A stretch of DNA of 64,000 bases from Lachnospiraceae bacterium G41 (GTDB taxonomy: Bacteria; Bacillota; Clostridia; Lachnospirales; Lachnospiraceae). This document shows, piece by piece, positions 15,585 to 25,349 of this stretch (its first letter is position 1; the number at the start of each line of letters is the position of its first letter). Made by a program: the position numbers and the translations under genes. Location: positions 1-64,000 of the forward strand of contig FNEU01000003.1 in NCBI GenBank assembly GCA_900100245.1, in the 5' to 3' direction. The notes beneath the pieces are model-generated. The model saw nothing but the letters and a program-made list of their open reading frames with translations. It did not search any database and was not told the DNA's origin.

Positions 15585-18500
15585 ATGTACAACAAAGTCG
15601 AAACTGACTTAAATTTTGTCCAGAGAGAAAAAGAAGTCGAAAATTTCTGGAAAGAAAATGACATTTTCAGAAAAAGTATGGAAAACAGAAAGGAAGGACC
15701 GACATATACATTTTATGACGGACCGCCTACTGCCAACGGAAAGCCCCACATCGGTCATGTACTTACCAGAGTCATAAAAGATATGATTCCCAGATACCGT
15801 ACCATGAAGGGTTATATGGTTCCGAGAAAAGCCGGATGGGATACTCACGGACTTCCCGTAGAGCTTGAAGTTGAAAAGCTTCTCGGCTTAAACGGCAAGG
15901 AACAGATTGAAGAATACGGTATGGAGCCCTTCATCGACAAGTGTAAGGAATCCGTATGGAAATACAAAGGCATGTGGGAAGACTTCTCGGGAACAGTCGG
16001 TTTCTGGGCAGACATGGACGACCCCTATGTTACATATCATGACGATTATATCGAGTCTGAGTGGTGGGCACTTAAGGAAATCTGGAACAAGGGCCTTCTT
16101 TACAAGGGCTTTAAGATCGTGCCTTACTGTCCCCGTTGCGGAACCCCTCTTTCGACTGCAGAGGTTTCACAGGGCTATAAGACATTAAAGGAACGTTCAG
16201 CTATCGTTCGTTTCAAGGTAAAAGACGAAGACGCATTCTTCCTTGCATGGACGACCACGCCCTGGACACTTCCTTCAAACGTTGCACTCTGCGTTAACCC
16301 TTCAGATACATACTGCAAGGTAAAAGCAGCTGACGGCAACACATATTACATGGCAAAAGCGCTTCTTGACAGCGTTCTTTCACCTCTTGCAAAAGAAGGC
16401 GAAGCTGCATACGAAATCCTTGAAGAATATGTCGGAAAGGATCTTGAATACAAAGAATACGAACCCTTATACGAATGTGCAAAAGCTGTAGCTGACAGGC
16501 AGAACAAAAAAGGTTTCTTCGTAACATGTGACAACTACGTTACAATGTCAGACGGTACCGGTATCGTTCATATCGCACCTGCTTTCGGTGAAGACGATGC
16601 CAATGTCGGAAGAAATTATGACCTTCCTTTCGTACAGATGGTTGACGACAAGGGTGTAATGCTTCCCGAAACTCCTTTCGGCGGAATGCGTTGCAAACCT
16701 ACCGCTGCCGAAATGGAAAGAGGCGCAATCAGTGCAGACCCCGAAGTTATCAAAGAACTTTCTTCTAGAAAGCTTTTATACGATGCTCCGAAGTTCGAGC
16801 ATGAATATCCTCACTGCTGGAGATGCGATACTCCGCTTATCTACTATGCAAGAGAATCATGGTACATAAAAGAAACAGCAGTAAGAGATGATCTTATCAG
16901 AAACAACAATACCGTTAACTGGATTCCCGAATCCATCGGTAAAGGACGTTTCGGTAACTGGCTTGAGAACATTCAGGACTGGGCAATCTCGAGAAACCGT
17001 TACTGGGGTACACCTCTTAATATCTGGGAGTGCGAGTGTGGTAAGTTTGAATGTATCGGAAGCAGAGCAGAATTAAAAGAAAAGAGCGGTATGGCTGATG
17101 CGGACAAGATTGAACTTCACCGTCCCTACATCGATACCGTAACGATAAAATGTCCCGACTGTGGCAAAGACATGCACAGAGTTCCGGAAGTTATCGACTG
17201 CTGGTTTGACTCGGGTGCAATGCCTTTCGCACAGCATCACTATCCTTTTGAAAACAAGGAACTTTTCGAATCACAGTTCCCCGCACAGTTTATTTCAGAA
17301 GCTGTCGACCAGACAAGAGGATGGTTCCACTCACTTATGGCTGAGTCCACACTTCTTTTCAACAAGAGCCCTTATGAAAACGTTATCGTTTTAGGTTTGG
17401 TGCTCGATGAGAACGGACAGAAGATGAGTAAGTCAAAGGGTAACGCAGTAGATCCTTTCGAAGCACTTAAGAAGCACGGCGCAGATGCCATCAGATGGTA
17501 TTTCTACACCAACTCGGCACCCTGGCTTCCCAACAAGTTCTCGGACGCAACAGTTGTTGAAGGTCAGAGAAAGTTCATGGGAACACTCTGGAACACATAT
17601 GCATTCTTCGTACTATACGCTAACATCGATGAATTCGATGCTACAAAGTACACACTTGATTATGATAAGCTTCCCGTAATGGATAAGTGGCTCTTATCAA
17701 GACTTAATACAACAATCCGCGAAGTTGACAACAACCTTGAAAATTACAGAATCCCCGAAGCAGGCCGTGCACTAGACGACTTTGTGGACGAGATGAGTAA
17801 CTGGTATGTTCGTCGCGGCAGAGAGCGTTTCTGGGCAAAGGGTATGGAGCAGGATAAGATCAACGCTTACATGACTCTTTACACAGCACTTGTTACGATT
17901 GCAAAGACTGCAGCGCCTATGATTCCTTTTATGAGCGAGCAGATCTACAGAAACCTCGTTTGCTCAATCGACAAGGACGCTCCTATTTCCGTTCATCTTT
18001 GCGACTTCCCTACGGTTAACGAGAAGATGATCGATACAGAACTTGAAAAGAACATGGACGCTGTACTTAAGACAGTAGTTATGGGTCGTGCCTGCAGAAA
18101 TGCATCCGCAATCAAGAACAGACAGCCCATCGCAAACATGTTCGTAAAAGCAGATTTCACACTCGACGAGTTCTACAAGGAAATCATCGAGGATGAATTA
18201 AACGTAAAAGAAGTAACATTCACGGATGATGTAAGCGAACTTACAACATACAACTTTAAGCCCCAGCTTAAGACAGTCGGACCGAAGTACGGCAAGCAGC
18301 TCGGCGGCATCAAGGAATACCTTGCAAATGTCGACGGCAACAAAGCAATGGCTGAACTTAAAGCAAACGGCGCAATCAAGTTTGAAGTAGGCGGAGTTGA
18401 AATTTCACTCGCGGAGGAAGACCTCTTAATCGAAATGACTCAGAAGGAAGGCTACGTAACAGAGGCCGACAACTACGTAACGGTAGTTCTCGATACCAAC

Positions 18501-18770
18501 CTTACAGAAGAACTTCTCGAAGAAGGCTGCGTAAACGAAATCATTTCCAAGCTTCAGACAATGCGTAAGGATTCAGGCTTCGAAGTTATGGACCGCATCA
18601 AAGTATACGTAGAAGGCAACGACAAGATTGAGGCAATCGTTAAGAAGAACGAAAAGGCAATCGCCGACAAAGTTCTTGCCAACGAAGTACTCTACGGTAC
18701 CAAGAATGATGCCGCAAAAGACTGGAATATCAACGGCGAGAAAGTTAACCTTGGTGTAGAAAAAATCTAA
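15585..18770 (+). CDS. ileS: Isoleucyl-tRNA synthetase (class 2/eukaryote-like type)
   Basis: A 1061-residue class I synthetase. FYDGPPTANGKPHIGH (HIGH signature) lies near residue 45-60, the editing (CP1) domain at about 190-400 includes WTTTPWTLPSN, and K613-MSKS is the second signature. The C-terminus is the long anticodon-binding form. The opening MYNKVETDLNFVQREKEVENFW and the length indicate the IleRS2 type, which is generally less sensitive to mupirocin (family knowledge). The start at 15585 is fixed by AAAGGAG; an in-frame TTG at 15561 is less likely. No T-box leader is present, unlike many Firmicute ileS genes. Confidence 0.96.
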   Translation: MYNKVETDLNFVQREKEVENFWKENDIFRKSMENRKEGPTYTFYDGPPTANGKPHIGHVLTRVIKDMIPRYRTMKGYMVPRKAGWDTHGLPVELEVEKLLGLNGKEQIEEYGMEPFIDKCKESVWKYKGMWEDFSGTVGFWADMDDPYVTYHDDYIESEWWALKEIWNKGLLYKGFKIVPYCPRCGTPLSTAEVSQGYKTLKERSAIVRFKVKDEDAFFLAWTTTPWTLPSNVALCVNPSDTYCKVKAADGNTYYMAKALLDSVLSPLAKEGEAAYEILEEYVGKDLEYKEYEPLYECAKAVADRQNKKGFFVTCDNYVTMSDGTGIVHIAPAFGEDDANVGRNYDLPFVQMVDDKGVMLPETPFGGMRCKPTAAEMERGAISADPEVIKELSSRKLLYDAPKFEHEYPHCWRCDTPLIYYARESWYIKETAVRDDLIRNNNTVNWIPESIGKGRFGNWLENIQDWAISRNRYWGTPLNIWECECGKFECIGSRAELKEKSGMADADKIELHRPYIDTVTIKCPDCGKDMHRVPEVIDCWFDSGAMPFAQHHYPFENKELFESQFPAQFISEAVDQTRGWFHSLMAESTLLFNKSPYENVIVLGLVLDENGQKMSKSKGNAVDPFEALKKHGADAIRWYFYTNSAPWLPNKFSDATVVEGQRKFMGTLWNTYAFFVLYANIDEFDATKYTLDYDKLPVMDKWLLSRLNTTIREVDNNLENYRIPEAGRALDDFVDEMSNWYVRRGRERFWAKGMEQDKINAYMTLYTALVTIAKTAAPMIPFMSEQIYRNLVCSIDKDAPISVHLCDFPTVNEKMIDTELEKNMDAVLKTVVMGRACRNASAIKNRQPIANMFVKADFTLDEFYKEIIEDELNVKEVTFTDDVSELTTYNFKPQLKTVGPKYGKQLGGIKEYLANVDGNKAMAELKANGAIKFEVGGVEISLAEEDLLIEMTQKEGYVTEADNYVTVVLDTNLTEELLEEGCVNEIISKLQTMRKDSGFEVMDRIKVYVEGNDKIEAIVKKNEKAIADKVLANEVLYGTKNDAAKDWNINGEKVNLGVEKI

Positions 18771-18786
18771 AATCAAATAATGGGGG

Positions 18787-18825
18787 GGACGGTTCCGAAA
18801 GGGATATTCTCGGGAACCGTCCTTT
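18787..18825 (+). terminator. Terminator-like hairpin after ileS
   Basis: A perfect 10-bp stem (GGACGGTTCC / GGAACCGTCC) with a 16-base loop and a short TTTAAT tail. It resembles the GGGACGG palindromes dispersed in Clostridia as much as a strong terminator. Confidence 0.6.
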
Positions 18826-18908
18826 AATATGTAAAGAAAGAAAAAAATCGGACGATATGTATTTGGGATAAAAGGTTCGATTAAAATAAATGGAGGAATG
18901 AAAAACAT

Positions 18909-21746
18909 ATGGCAGCAACAAAGAAAACGGCTACAAAAACAACCGTAAAAAAAGAAACTGCAACTGCTAAAAAGACCTCGACCGACAAGAAAACTACGAC
19001 TAAAACAACAGCAAAGACAACAGCCAAGGCTCCTGCAAAGAAGGCAGCAACAGCAACAAAGACAACAGCAAAAGCTCCCGCAAAGAGCACTGCTAAAGCT
19101 ACTACAAAGACTGCAGCAAAAGCACCCGCAAAGAGTACAGCTAAAACTGCAACAAAGACAGCATCCAAGAAAGCTCCTGCAAAAGCAGCAGCTAAAACTA
19201 ACGCTAAGACAACAGCTAAAGCACCTGCTAAAAAAGCTGCAACAACCAAGGCACCCGCTAAAGCAGAAGTTAAGAAGAGAGTACCCAAGGCTAAAAAGCC
19301 TACAATTACATTTGATAAAGAGTTGTTCAAGAGAAGCGTTCTTTACAATGTAAGAACACTTTACAGAAAGAACATGGAAGAGGCCACACCCCAGCAGGTG
19401 TTCCAGGCCGTATCCTATGCTATCAAGGATCAGATTGTCGACTACTGGATGAAGACCCAGGAAGCATATGAAAGAGAAGATCCCAAGACGGTTTACTATC
19501 TCTCGATGGAATTCCTGATGGGAAGAGCGCTCGGCAACAATATGATCAACTTAATGGCTTACAAGGATGCAAAGGATGCACTTGAGGAACTCGGTGTAGA
19601 CATCAATGTCATCGAAGATCAGGAGCCCGATGCAGCACTCGGTAACGGTGGTCTCGGACGTCTTGCAGCATGTTTCCTTGATTCGCTCGCAACACTCGGA
19701 TATTCGGCTTACGGCTGCGGTATCAGATACAGATACGGTATGTTCAAGCAGGAAATCCGCGACGGTTTCCAGGTAGAAGTTCCCGACAACTGGCTTGACA
19801 ACGGCAATCCTTTCGAGCTTCGCCGTCCCGAATATACCAAGGAAGTTCGTTTCGGCGGATATGTTTCCGTAAGAACAGACGAAAAGGGCAGAAATCATTA
19901 CTATCAGGAAGGCTATCAGGCAGTAAAGGCAGTTCCTTACGATCATCCCATCGTAGGTTACGGCAACGGCATCGTAAATACTCTTCGTATCTGGGATGCA
20001 GAACCCGTTGACTGCTTCAGACTTGATTCTTTTGACAAGGGTGATTATCAGAAGGCAGTTGAGCAGGAAAACCTTGCAAGAAACATCGTTGAAGTTTTAT
20101 ACCCCAACGACAACCACTACGCAGGCAAGGAATTAAGACTTAAACAGCAGTATTTCTTCATTTCCGCATCGGTTCAGGAAGCTGTTGCGAAATACATGAG
20201 AAATCACAAAGACATCAAGAAATTTTATGAGAAAGTTACCTTCCAGTTAAACGATACACATCCCACAGTTGCCATCGCAGAGCTTATGAGAATACTTATG
20301 GACGAGTATTATCTTACATGGGATGAAGCATGGAAAGTTACAACCAGAACATGTGCTTACACCAACCACACAATCATGGCTGAAGCACTTGAAAAATGGC
20401 CCATCGAACTCTTCTCAAGATTACTTCCCAGAATTTATCAGATCGTAGAAGAAATCAACAGAAGATTTATTGCCGAAATCGAAGCAAAATATCCCGGCAA
20501 CAAGGATAAAATTGCGAAGATGGCAATCGTTTACGACGGACAGGTTAAAATGGCACATCTTGCAATCGTTGCAGGCTACTCCGTAAACGGTGTTGCACGC
20601 CTTCATACAGAAATCCTCAAAAACCAGGAACTCAAGGATTTCTATGAGATGTTCCCGAATAAGTTTAATAACAAGACCAACGGTATTACCCAGAGAAGAT
20701 TCCTTCTTCACGGAAATCCTCTTCTCGCAGACTGGGTAACCGAGCATGTCGGAGACGAGTGGATTACAGACCTTCCCAAGATTAAGGGCCTTAAGGTTTA
20801 TGCAACTGATAAAAAAGCTCAGGCCGAGTTTATGAACATCAAGTACAAGAACAAGGTCAGACTTGCTAAGTACATAAAAGAGCACAACGGAATCGACGTA
20901 GATCCCAGATCCATCTTTGACGTTCAGGTTAAGAGACTTCATGAGTACAAGAGACAGCTTTTAAACATCCTTCACATCATGTATCTTTACAACGAAATCA
21001 AAGAGCATCCCGAGATGGAATTCTTCCCCAGAACATTCATCTTCGGTGCAAAAGCTGCGGCAGGCTACAGAAATGCCAAGCTTACAATCAAACTTATCAA
21101 TTCCGTAGCGGACGTTATCAACAATGACAAGTCCATTGACGGCAAGATTAAGGTTGTATTCATCGAGAACTACAGAGTATCGAATGCAGAGATTATCTTT
21201 GCGGCAGCAGACGTATCCGAGCAGATTTCCACCGCATCCAAGGAAGCGAGCGGAACCGGTAACATGAAGTTTATGTTAAACGGCGCCGTAACAATCGGTA
21301 CAATGGACGGTGCTAACGTGGAAATCGTTGAAGAAGTCGGCGAAGACAATGCATTTATCTTCGGTCTTTCATCGGACGAAGTTATCCGTTTCGAAAATTA
21401 CGGCGGATACGATCCCATGGAAATTTTCAATAACGATCCCGACGTAAGAAAGGTTCTCATGCAGCTTATCAACGGAACTTATTCCGAAGATACAGAGCTC
21501 TTCAGACCGCTTTACAACTCACTTCTTAACACACTTTCAACCAGCAAGGCTGATACTTACTTCATCCTAAAAGATTTCAAATCCTATGCTGCAGCACAGA
21601 AGAGAGTGGAAGAAGCTTACTTGGATAAGAAGAGATGGGCTTATATGGCAATGATGAACGTAGCTTGCTCAGGCAAGTTCACATCCGACAGAACCATCAA
21701 GCAGTATGTCGATGAAATCTGGCATCTTGACCACGTAACACTGTAA
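18909..21746 (+). CDS. glgP: Glycogen/alpha-glucan phosphorylase with Lys/Ala/Thr-rich N-terminal extension
   Basis: A 945-residue protein. Residues about 131-945 are a full-length GT35 phosphorylase that releases glucose 1-phosphate from alpha-1,4-glucans. EASGTGNMKFMLNGA carries the PLP lysine (Lys787), and ALGNGGLGRLAACFLDS is the N-terminal family block. Residues 1-130 are unusual: a histone H1-like low-complexity tract of TAKAPAKSTAK-type words, very basic, with almost no acidic residues. It has no signal peptide. GGAGG lies 13 bases before the ATG, which is long. An ATG at 18898 in another frame gives only a 16-codon frame. The continuous frame makes the extension part of the predicted protein, but an internal start cannot be excluded. 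Confidence 0.92.
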   Translation: MAATKKTATKTTVKKETATAKKTSTDKKTTTKTTAKTTAKAPAKKAATATKTTAKAPAKSTAKATTKTAAKAPAKSTAKTATKTASKKAPAKAAAKTNAKTTAKAPAKKAATTKAPAKAEVKKRVPKAKKPTITFDKELFKRSVLYNVRTLYRKNMEEATPQQVFQAVSYAIKDQIVDYWMKTQEAYEREDPKTVYYLSMEFLMGRALGNNMINLMAYKDAKDALEELGVDINVIEDQEPDAALGNGGLGRLAACFLDSLATLGYSAYGCGIRYRYGMFKQEIRDGFQVEVPDNWLDNGNPFELRRPEYTKEVRFGGYVSVRTDEKGRNHYYQEGYQAVKAVPYDHPIVGYGNGIVNTLRIWDAEPVDCFRLDSFDKGDYQKAVEQENLARNIVEVLYPNDNHYAGKELRLKQQYFFISASVQEAVAKYMRNHKDIKKFYEKVTFQLNDTHPTVAIAELMRILMDEYYLTWDEAWKVTTRTCAYTNHTIMAEALEKWPIELFSRLLPRIYQIVEEINRRFIAEIEAKYPGNKDKIAKMAIVYDGQVKMAHLAIVAGYSVNGVARLHTEILKNQELKDFYEMFPNKFNNKTNGITQRRFLLHGNPLLADWVTEHVGDEWITDLPKIKGLKVYATDKKAQAEFMNIKYKNKVRLAKYIKEHNGIDVDPRSIFDVQVKRLHEYKRQLLNILHIMYLYNEIKEHPEMEFFPRTFIFGAKAAAGYRNAKLTIKLINSVADVINNDKSIDGKIKVVFIENYRVSNAEIIFAAADVSEQISTASKEASGTGNMKFMLNGAVTIGTMDGANVEIVEEVGEDNAFIFGLSSDEVIRFENYGGYDPMEIFNNDPDVRKVLMQLINGTYSEDTELFRPLYNSLLNTLSTSKADTYFILKDFKSYAAAQKRVEEAYLDKKRWAYMAMMNVACSGKFTSDRTIKQYVDEIWHLDHVTL

Positions 21747-21770
21747 AAAATCATAAAAGAATCTATAGCG

Positions 21771-21799
21771 GAGCCGGACACGCTTCGCGAGTCAGGCAC
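21771..21799 (+). repeat. Dispersed 29-bp repeat, copy A
   Basis: GAGCCGGACAC, then GCTTCGCG, then AGTCAGGCAC. Same architecture as three copies near 38.4-38.6 kb: two near-identical arms around an 8-bp mini-palindrome. Confidence 0.75.
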
Positions 21800-21811
21800 C
21801 GTGCGTTTATC

Positions 21812-21847
21812 AGAGCCGGGCTCGCTTGCGTGCCCGGCTCTGTTTTT
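21812..21847 (+). terminator. Terminator after glgP
   Basis: A perfect 10-bp stem AGAGCCGGGC / GCCCGGCTCT around TCGCTTGCGT, followed by GTTTTTG. Confidence 0.88.
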
Positions 21848-21896
21848 GTTGTTATTTTTCACATCTTTAGGGCATTTTTTATAGTTAGTCCTACAA

Positions 21897-21926
21897 TTGA
21901 CATTCATTTGAATTTTAGGTTATTAT
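21897..21926 (+). promoter_or_regulatory. Promoter of the signalling operon
   Basis: TTGACA (21897-21902), an 18-base spacer and TATTAT (21921-21926), 44 bases before the metallophosphoesterase start. No other promoter is evident in the next 8.6 kb, where genes overlap or are nearly adjacent. Confidence 0.65.
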
Positions 21927-21969
21927 AAAGGGTAACCTTTTTTCGGTTTAGAGGGATTTATTAAGAAAA

Positions 21970-22956
21970 ATGACGGGTAAAGAAAAATTAAAAACGGCGG
22001 TGCTGCCGATAATTCTCCTCATTATCATACTGATTATGACCGGAGTATTGCTGGTGCATTTCGGCGTCCCGCAAAGAGCATTTAATAAAATCCGTGCTCT
22101 TTCAGACAAAGAAGTTACCGTTTATGAAGAAAAAGTTGATATCGAGGGGCTCGAAGAACCATTTACCATCTTCTTTATAGCCGATGCGCACATATGTCTT
22201 TGCGATGACAGAGACGCAGAGGTAAAGGATATTTGCGCGAGCAGATATAAGGAATTTGAGCGCTTTTCAAAGGGTTCGGAAAAGAACTTTTCCATCGTCA
22301 TGGACTATGTGAGAAAAGAAAATCCCGACCTTGTGATATTCGGCGGAGACTTAGCCGATGAAGCAACCTATGCCTCGATTGAATACATAGAAAAAGAGAT
22401 TAATAAACTGAAATGCCCGTATTTATTCTTAATGGGAAATCACGATTTCGCCTACGGAAGCGAGTATTTTAGCGACAAAGCCTATTCTGATTATTTTACG
22501 AGGTATGACTCGTTAAACGAAGATAAAGATGGCTGTCAGATAAAAGAATACGACGATTTCGCCATACTTCTTTTAGACGATTACAACAACCAGGTCTGTG
22601 ATGAGACGGTTGATGCAATTCAAACCTTAAAAGAAAAAGGCAAAGAAGTAATCATCGCCGAGCACGTTCCGATTTTACCGCTCTACGAAGAAACGGACAT
22701 AGTGGAGCGAACCAATGAAATCTGGGGCGGCGATGAATACGGACAGTCCAGAGTCTTAATGGGAGACGGAGCAGTATATCCGAAGGGTGCCACAAACCAC
22801 CTTATCGCATTTGCTTCTCAAGACGACGGATTGGTAAGACTTCTTTTAGCCGGACATATACATTTTTATCACAAAGATAGAATAAACAACAACGGTGTGC
22901 AGGTAACCGCAAAACCTGCGTTTGAGAGGGGAATAGTTAAAGTAACACTATATTGA
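21970..22956 (+). CDS. Membrane-anchored metallophosphoesterase
   Basis: A 328-residue calcineurin-like phosphoesterase with one N-terminal transmembrane segment (about 10-33), so the catalytic part is probably outside the membrane. Metal ligands are visible in order: D-A-H in IADAHICLC, G-G-D in VIFGGDLADE, G-N-H-D in LMGNHDFAYG, and G-H-I-H in LLAGHIHFYH. The substrate is unknown. It is the first gene of a packed operon with cyclic-di-GMP and phosphorelay proteins (12 bases to the next likely start), so a signalling-related role is possible but unproven. Confidence 0.87.
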   Translation: MTGKEKLKTAVLPIILLIIILIMTGVLLVHFGVPQRAFNKIRALSDKEVTVYEEKVDIEGLEEPFTIFFIADAHICLCDDRDAEVKDICASRYKEFERFSKGSEKNFSIVMDYVRKENPDLVIFGGDLADEATYASIEYIEKEINKLKCPYLFLMGNHDFAYGSEYFSDKAYSDYFTRYDSLNEDKDGCQIKEYDDFAILLLDDYNNQVCDETVDAIQTLKEKGKEVIIAEHVPILPLYEETDIVERTNEIWGGDEYGQSRVLMGDGAVYPKGATNHLIAFASQDDGLVRLLLAGHIHFYHKDRINNNGVQVTAKPAFERGIVKVTLY

Positions 22957-22967
22957 GAGGGTTTTTT

Positions 22968-25349
22968 ATGACCAGATGGATTATTGTAGTTGACGATGAT
23001 ACTGCCAATCTTCAGATGGCGGGTCATATCCTAAGCAAAAACAACATGAGAGTAACCGCGCTTAGATCCGGTGCCCTTTTGCTTGATTATATCAAAGACA
23101 AGGGAATTCCCGATCTTATTTTGCTTGATATTAAAATGCCCGAAATGGACGGTTTCGAAACTCTCAAACGTCTTCGCGAGATGGAAAAAGAAAAAGGAAT
23201 CAGAGAGATTCCCGTTATTTTCTTAACCGCTGACGAAGATACGAATACAGAGACCAAAGGCTTTGAAATGGGCGTGTCCGATTACATCAGAAAGCCCTTC
23301 AATCCCGAAGTTCTTCTTAAAAGAATCGACAATGTAGTTTCCGTTCAAAAGGAAATGAACAATCTTAAAACAGAGGCTACAACCGACAAGCTGACAGGCT
23401 TTTTAAACAAGGCCGCAACCAATGCACAGATGCCATCCCTCTGCGTGGCTTCAGTCGGCGCTCTGATGATGATTGACCTTGATTCATTCAAACTCGTAAA
23501 TGATATTTACGGACATGAGATGGGTGACGAGGTTTTAATTTCGTTTGCCCGGATTATTCGCGACACCATTCCCGCAGGCAGCAAATGCGGACGAATCGGC
23601 GGCGATGAATTTGTTGCGTTCTGCAACGGAGTCGAAACCGAGGACGGTGTTGCATCCATTACTGCAAATCTGAATGAAAAGCTCGTAAAATCCGCGAAAA
23701 GCCTGATGGGTGCGGATATGAGCATTCCTCTGGGAGCTTCCGTCGGAGCTGTCTTTGTTCCCAGACACGGCAACGATTACAATTCTTTATTAAAACTTGC
23801 CGACAAATCCCTTTATAAAGTTAAGAAAAACGGTAAACACGGATACAATCTGTTTAATTCGGAGCTTTTCTCCGAAGATGAGGTTAATTCTCCCTTGCCC
23901 GACATCAAGACGATTTCGGAAATCCTCGGAGAAAGAACCATTCCCAATGTGGCACTTCAGCTTGACGCCGAAGCCTTCGCACATGTTTACAGATATGTCA
24001 TAAGATACATACTCCGTCATCATTTAGGCGCATGCAAGATTCTTTTTACACTTAGTAAAAAAGGAGATATGAGTGACCTTGTTTACAAGGATGCGTGCGA
24101 TGAATTCGGCAATCATGTCAGGAAATCGCTTCGTAAATCCGACATCCTCATGCGTAACAGATACAATCAGTACTTTGTATTCTTAACCGATGTAAGAGAA
24201 GATTCGACAGGAACGGTACTTGAGCACATCATCACAAGATGGCATGAAAATTATGAAAACGATTTAGCCGTTTCCTACGAGACCGAATTTGTCGGAGACA
24301 GCAATTTTATATCCACTGTCAAAAAAGAGAAAAAAGTTATCATTGTTGACGATGACGTTCTCAATTTACAGGTAGCGGGCAAGGCACTTAGCATGAGCGG
24401 AATTCATGTAATTGCGCTTAAATCCGGACAGGCACTGCTTGATTATTTTGACACTCCTGGAACTAATGCCGATCTCATTCTTTTAGACATTAAAATGCCT
24501 GAAATGGACGGCTTCGAAACACTTTCGAAATTAAGGAAAAAAGACTGCGAGGCTTCGCAGATTCCCATCCTTTTCTTAACCGCAGACGAAACGAGCGAGG
24601 CCGAAAGCAAGGGTCTTTCGATGGGTGCGATGGACTTTATCAAAAAGCCTTTTGTACCGGAAATTCTCCGCTTAAGAGTAAGCCACATTCTCGAACTCTT
24701 AACGCTTCAGAAGCAGCTTAGCAAAGAGGTTGAAGAAAAGACCAGGGAAAACAGAAATCTGTTCCTTCACCTTGTGGAATCTCTCGCGGTTGCTATCGAT
24801 ACAAAAGACAATTACACCAACGGCCATTCGCAGAGAGTAGCGGAGTATTCGAGAGAAATCGCAAAGCGTGCAAGATTTTTGGAAAAGGACCAGGAAGAGA
24901 TTTATATCATGGGTCTTTTGCATGATATCGGCAAAATCGGAATTCCCGATGCCGTTATCAACAAGCCCGACAAGTTAAACGACGAAGAATACGAAATAAT
25001 CAAAAAACACCCTGTGATGGGTGCCAAGATACTTGACAATATCAAAGAGGATCCGAACCTCGCACTCGGCGCAAAATGTCATCACGAGAGATACGACGGA
25101 AGCGGCTATCCCGAAGGTCTGGCAGGAGATAACATCGCAGAATTTGCGAAGATTATTGCCGTAGCCGACGCATACGATGCAATGTCAAGTTACAGAAGTT
25201 ACAGAGACGTTCTAAGCCAGGATGTGATCATAAAAGAATTCGAAAAAGGCAGGGGAACGCAGTTTGATCCTAAGTACGCTGATATAATGCTTTCCATTAT
25301 TCACGAAGACACGGACTATAATCTGAGGGAAAAGAAGAATGAAGAATGA
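22968..25349 (+). CDS. REC-GGDEF-(degenerate GGDEF)-REC-HD-GYP signalling protein
   Basis: A 793-residue cytoplasmic regulator with both synthesis and breakdown modules for cyclic-di-GMP. REC1 (about 3-125) has phosphoacceptor Asp54. The GGDEF domain (about 140-300) keeps the exact motif G211-GDEF. A region at about 320-440 resembles a second GGDEF fold without its motif (RNRYNQYFVF at that position). REC2 (about 455-575) has Asp507 and repeats the REC1 sequence DLILLDIKMPEMDGFETL. HD-GYP (about 600-785) has H652-D653 and H705-H-E-R-Y-D-G-S-G713-Y-P. ATG 22968 follows GAGAGGG; an upstream in-frame start at 22953 is less likely. The 3' end overlaps the next gene by 11 bases. Confidence 0.92.
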   Translation: MTRWIIVVDDDTANLQMAGHILSKNNMRVTALRSGALLLDYIKDKGIPDLILLDIKMPEMDGFETLKRLREMEKEKGIREIPVIFLTADEDTNTETKGFEMGVSDYIRKPFNPEVLLKRIDNVVSVQKEMNNLKTEATTDKLTGFLNKAATNAQMPSLCVASVGALMMIDLDSFKLVNDIYGHEMGDEVLISFARIIRDTIPAGSKCGRIGGDEFVAFCNGVETEDGVASITANLNEKLVKSAKSLMGADMSIPLGASVGAVFVPRHGNDYNSLLKLADKSLYKVKKNGKHGYNLFNSELFSEDEVNSPLPDIKTISEILGERTIPNVALQLDAEAFAHVYRYVIRYILRHHLGACKILFTLSKKGDMSDLVYKDACDEFGNHVRKSLRKSDILMRNRYNQYFVFLTDVREDSTGTVLEHIITRWHENYENDLAVSYETEFVGDSNFISTVKKEKKVIIVDDDVLNLQVAGKALSMSGIHVIALKSGQALLDYFDTPGTNADLILLDIKMPEMDGFETLSKLRKKDCEASQIPILFLTADETSEAESKGLSMGAMDFIKKPFVPEILRLRVSHILELLTLQKQLSKEVEEKTRENRNLFLHLVESLAVAIDTKDNYTNGHSQRVAEYSREIAKRARFLEKDQEEIYIMGLLHDIGKIGIPDAVINKPDKLNDEEYEIIKKHPVMGAKILDNIKEDPNLALGAKCHHERYDGSGYPEGLAGDNIAEFAKIIAVADAYDAMSSYRSYRDVLSQDVIIKEFEKGRGTQFDPKYADIMLSIIHEDTDYNLREKKNEE

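Noticed and set aside
18898-18948. Small upstream frame overlapping the glgP start as a leader peptide
   Set aside because: It has a good ribosome binding site distance but only 16 codons of unremarkable sequence; chance cannot be excluded, so it is not listed as a gene.
18881-19330. 149-codon minus-strand frame rich in Ala, Val and Phe
   Set aside because: It is a mirror of the basic N-terminal extension of GlgP, with no start signal or recognisable domain.
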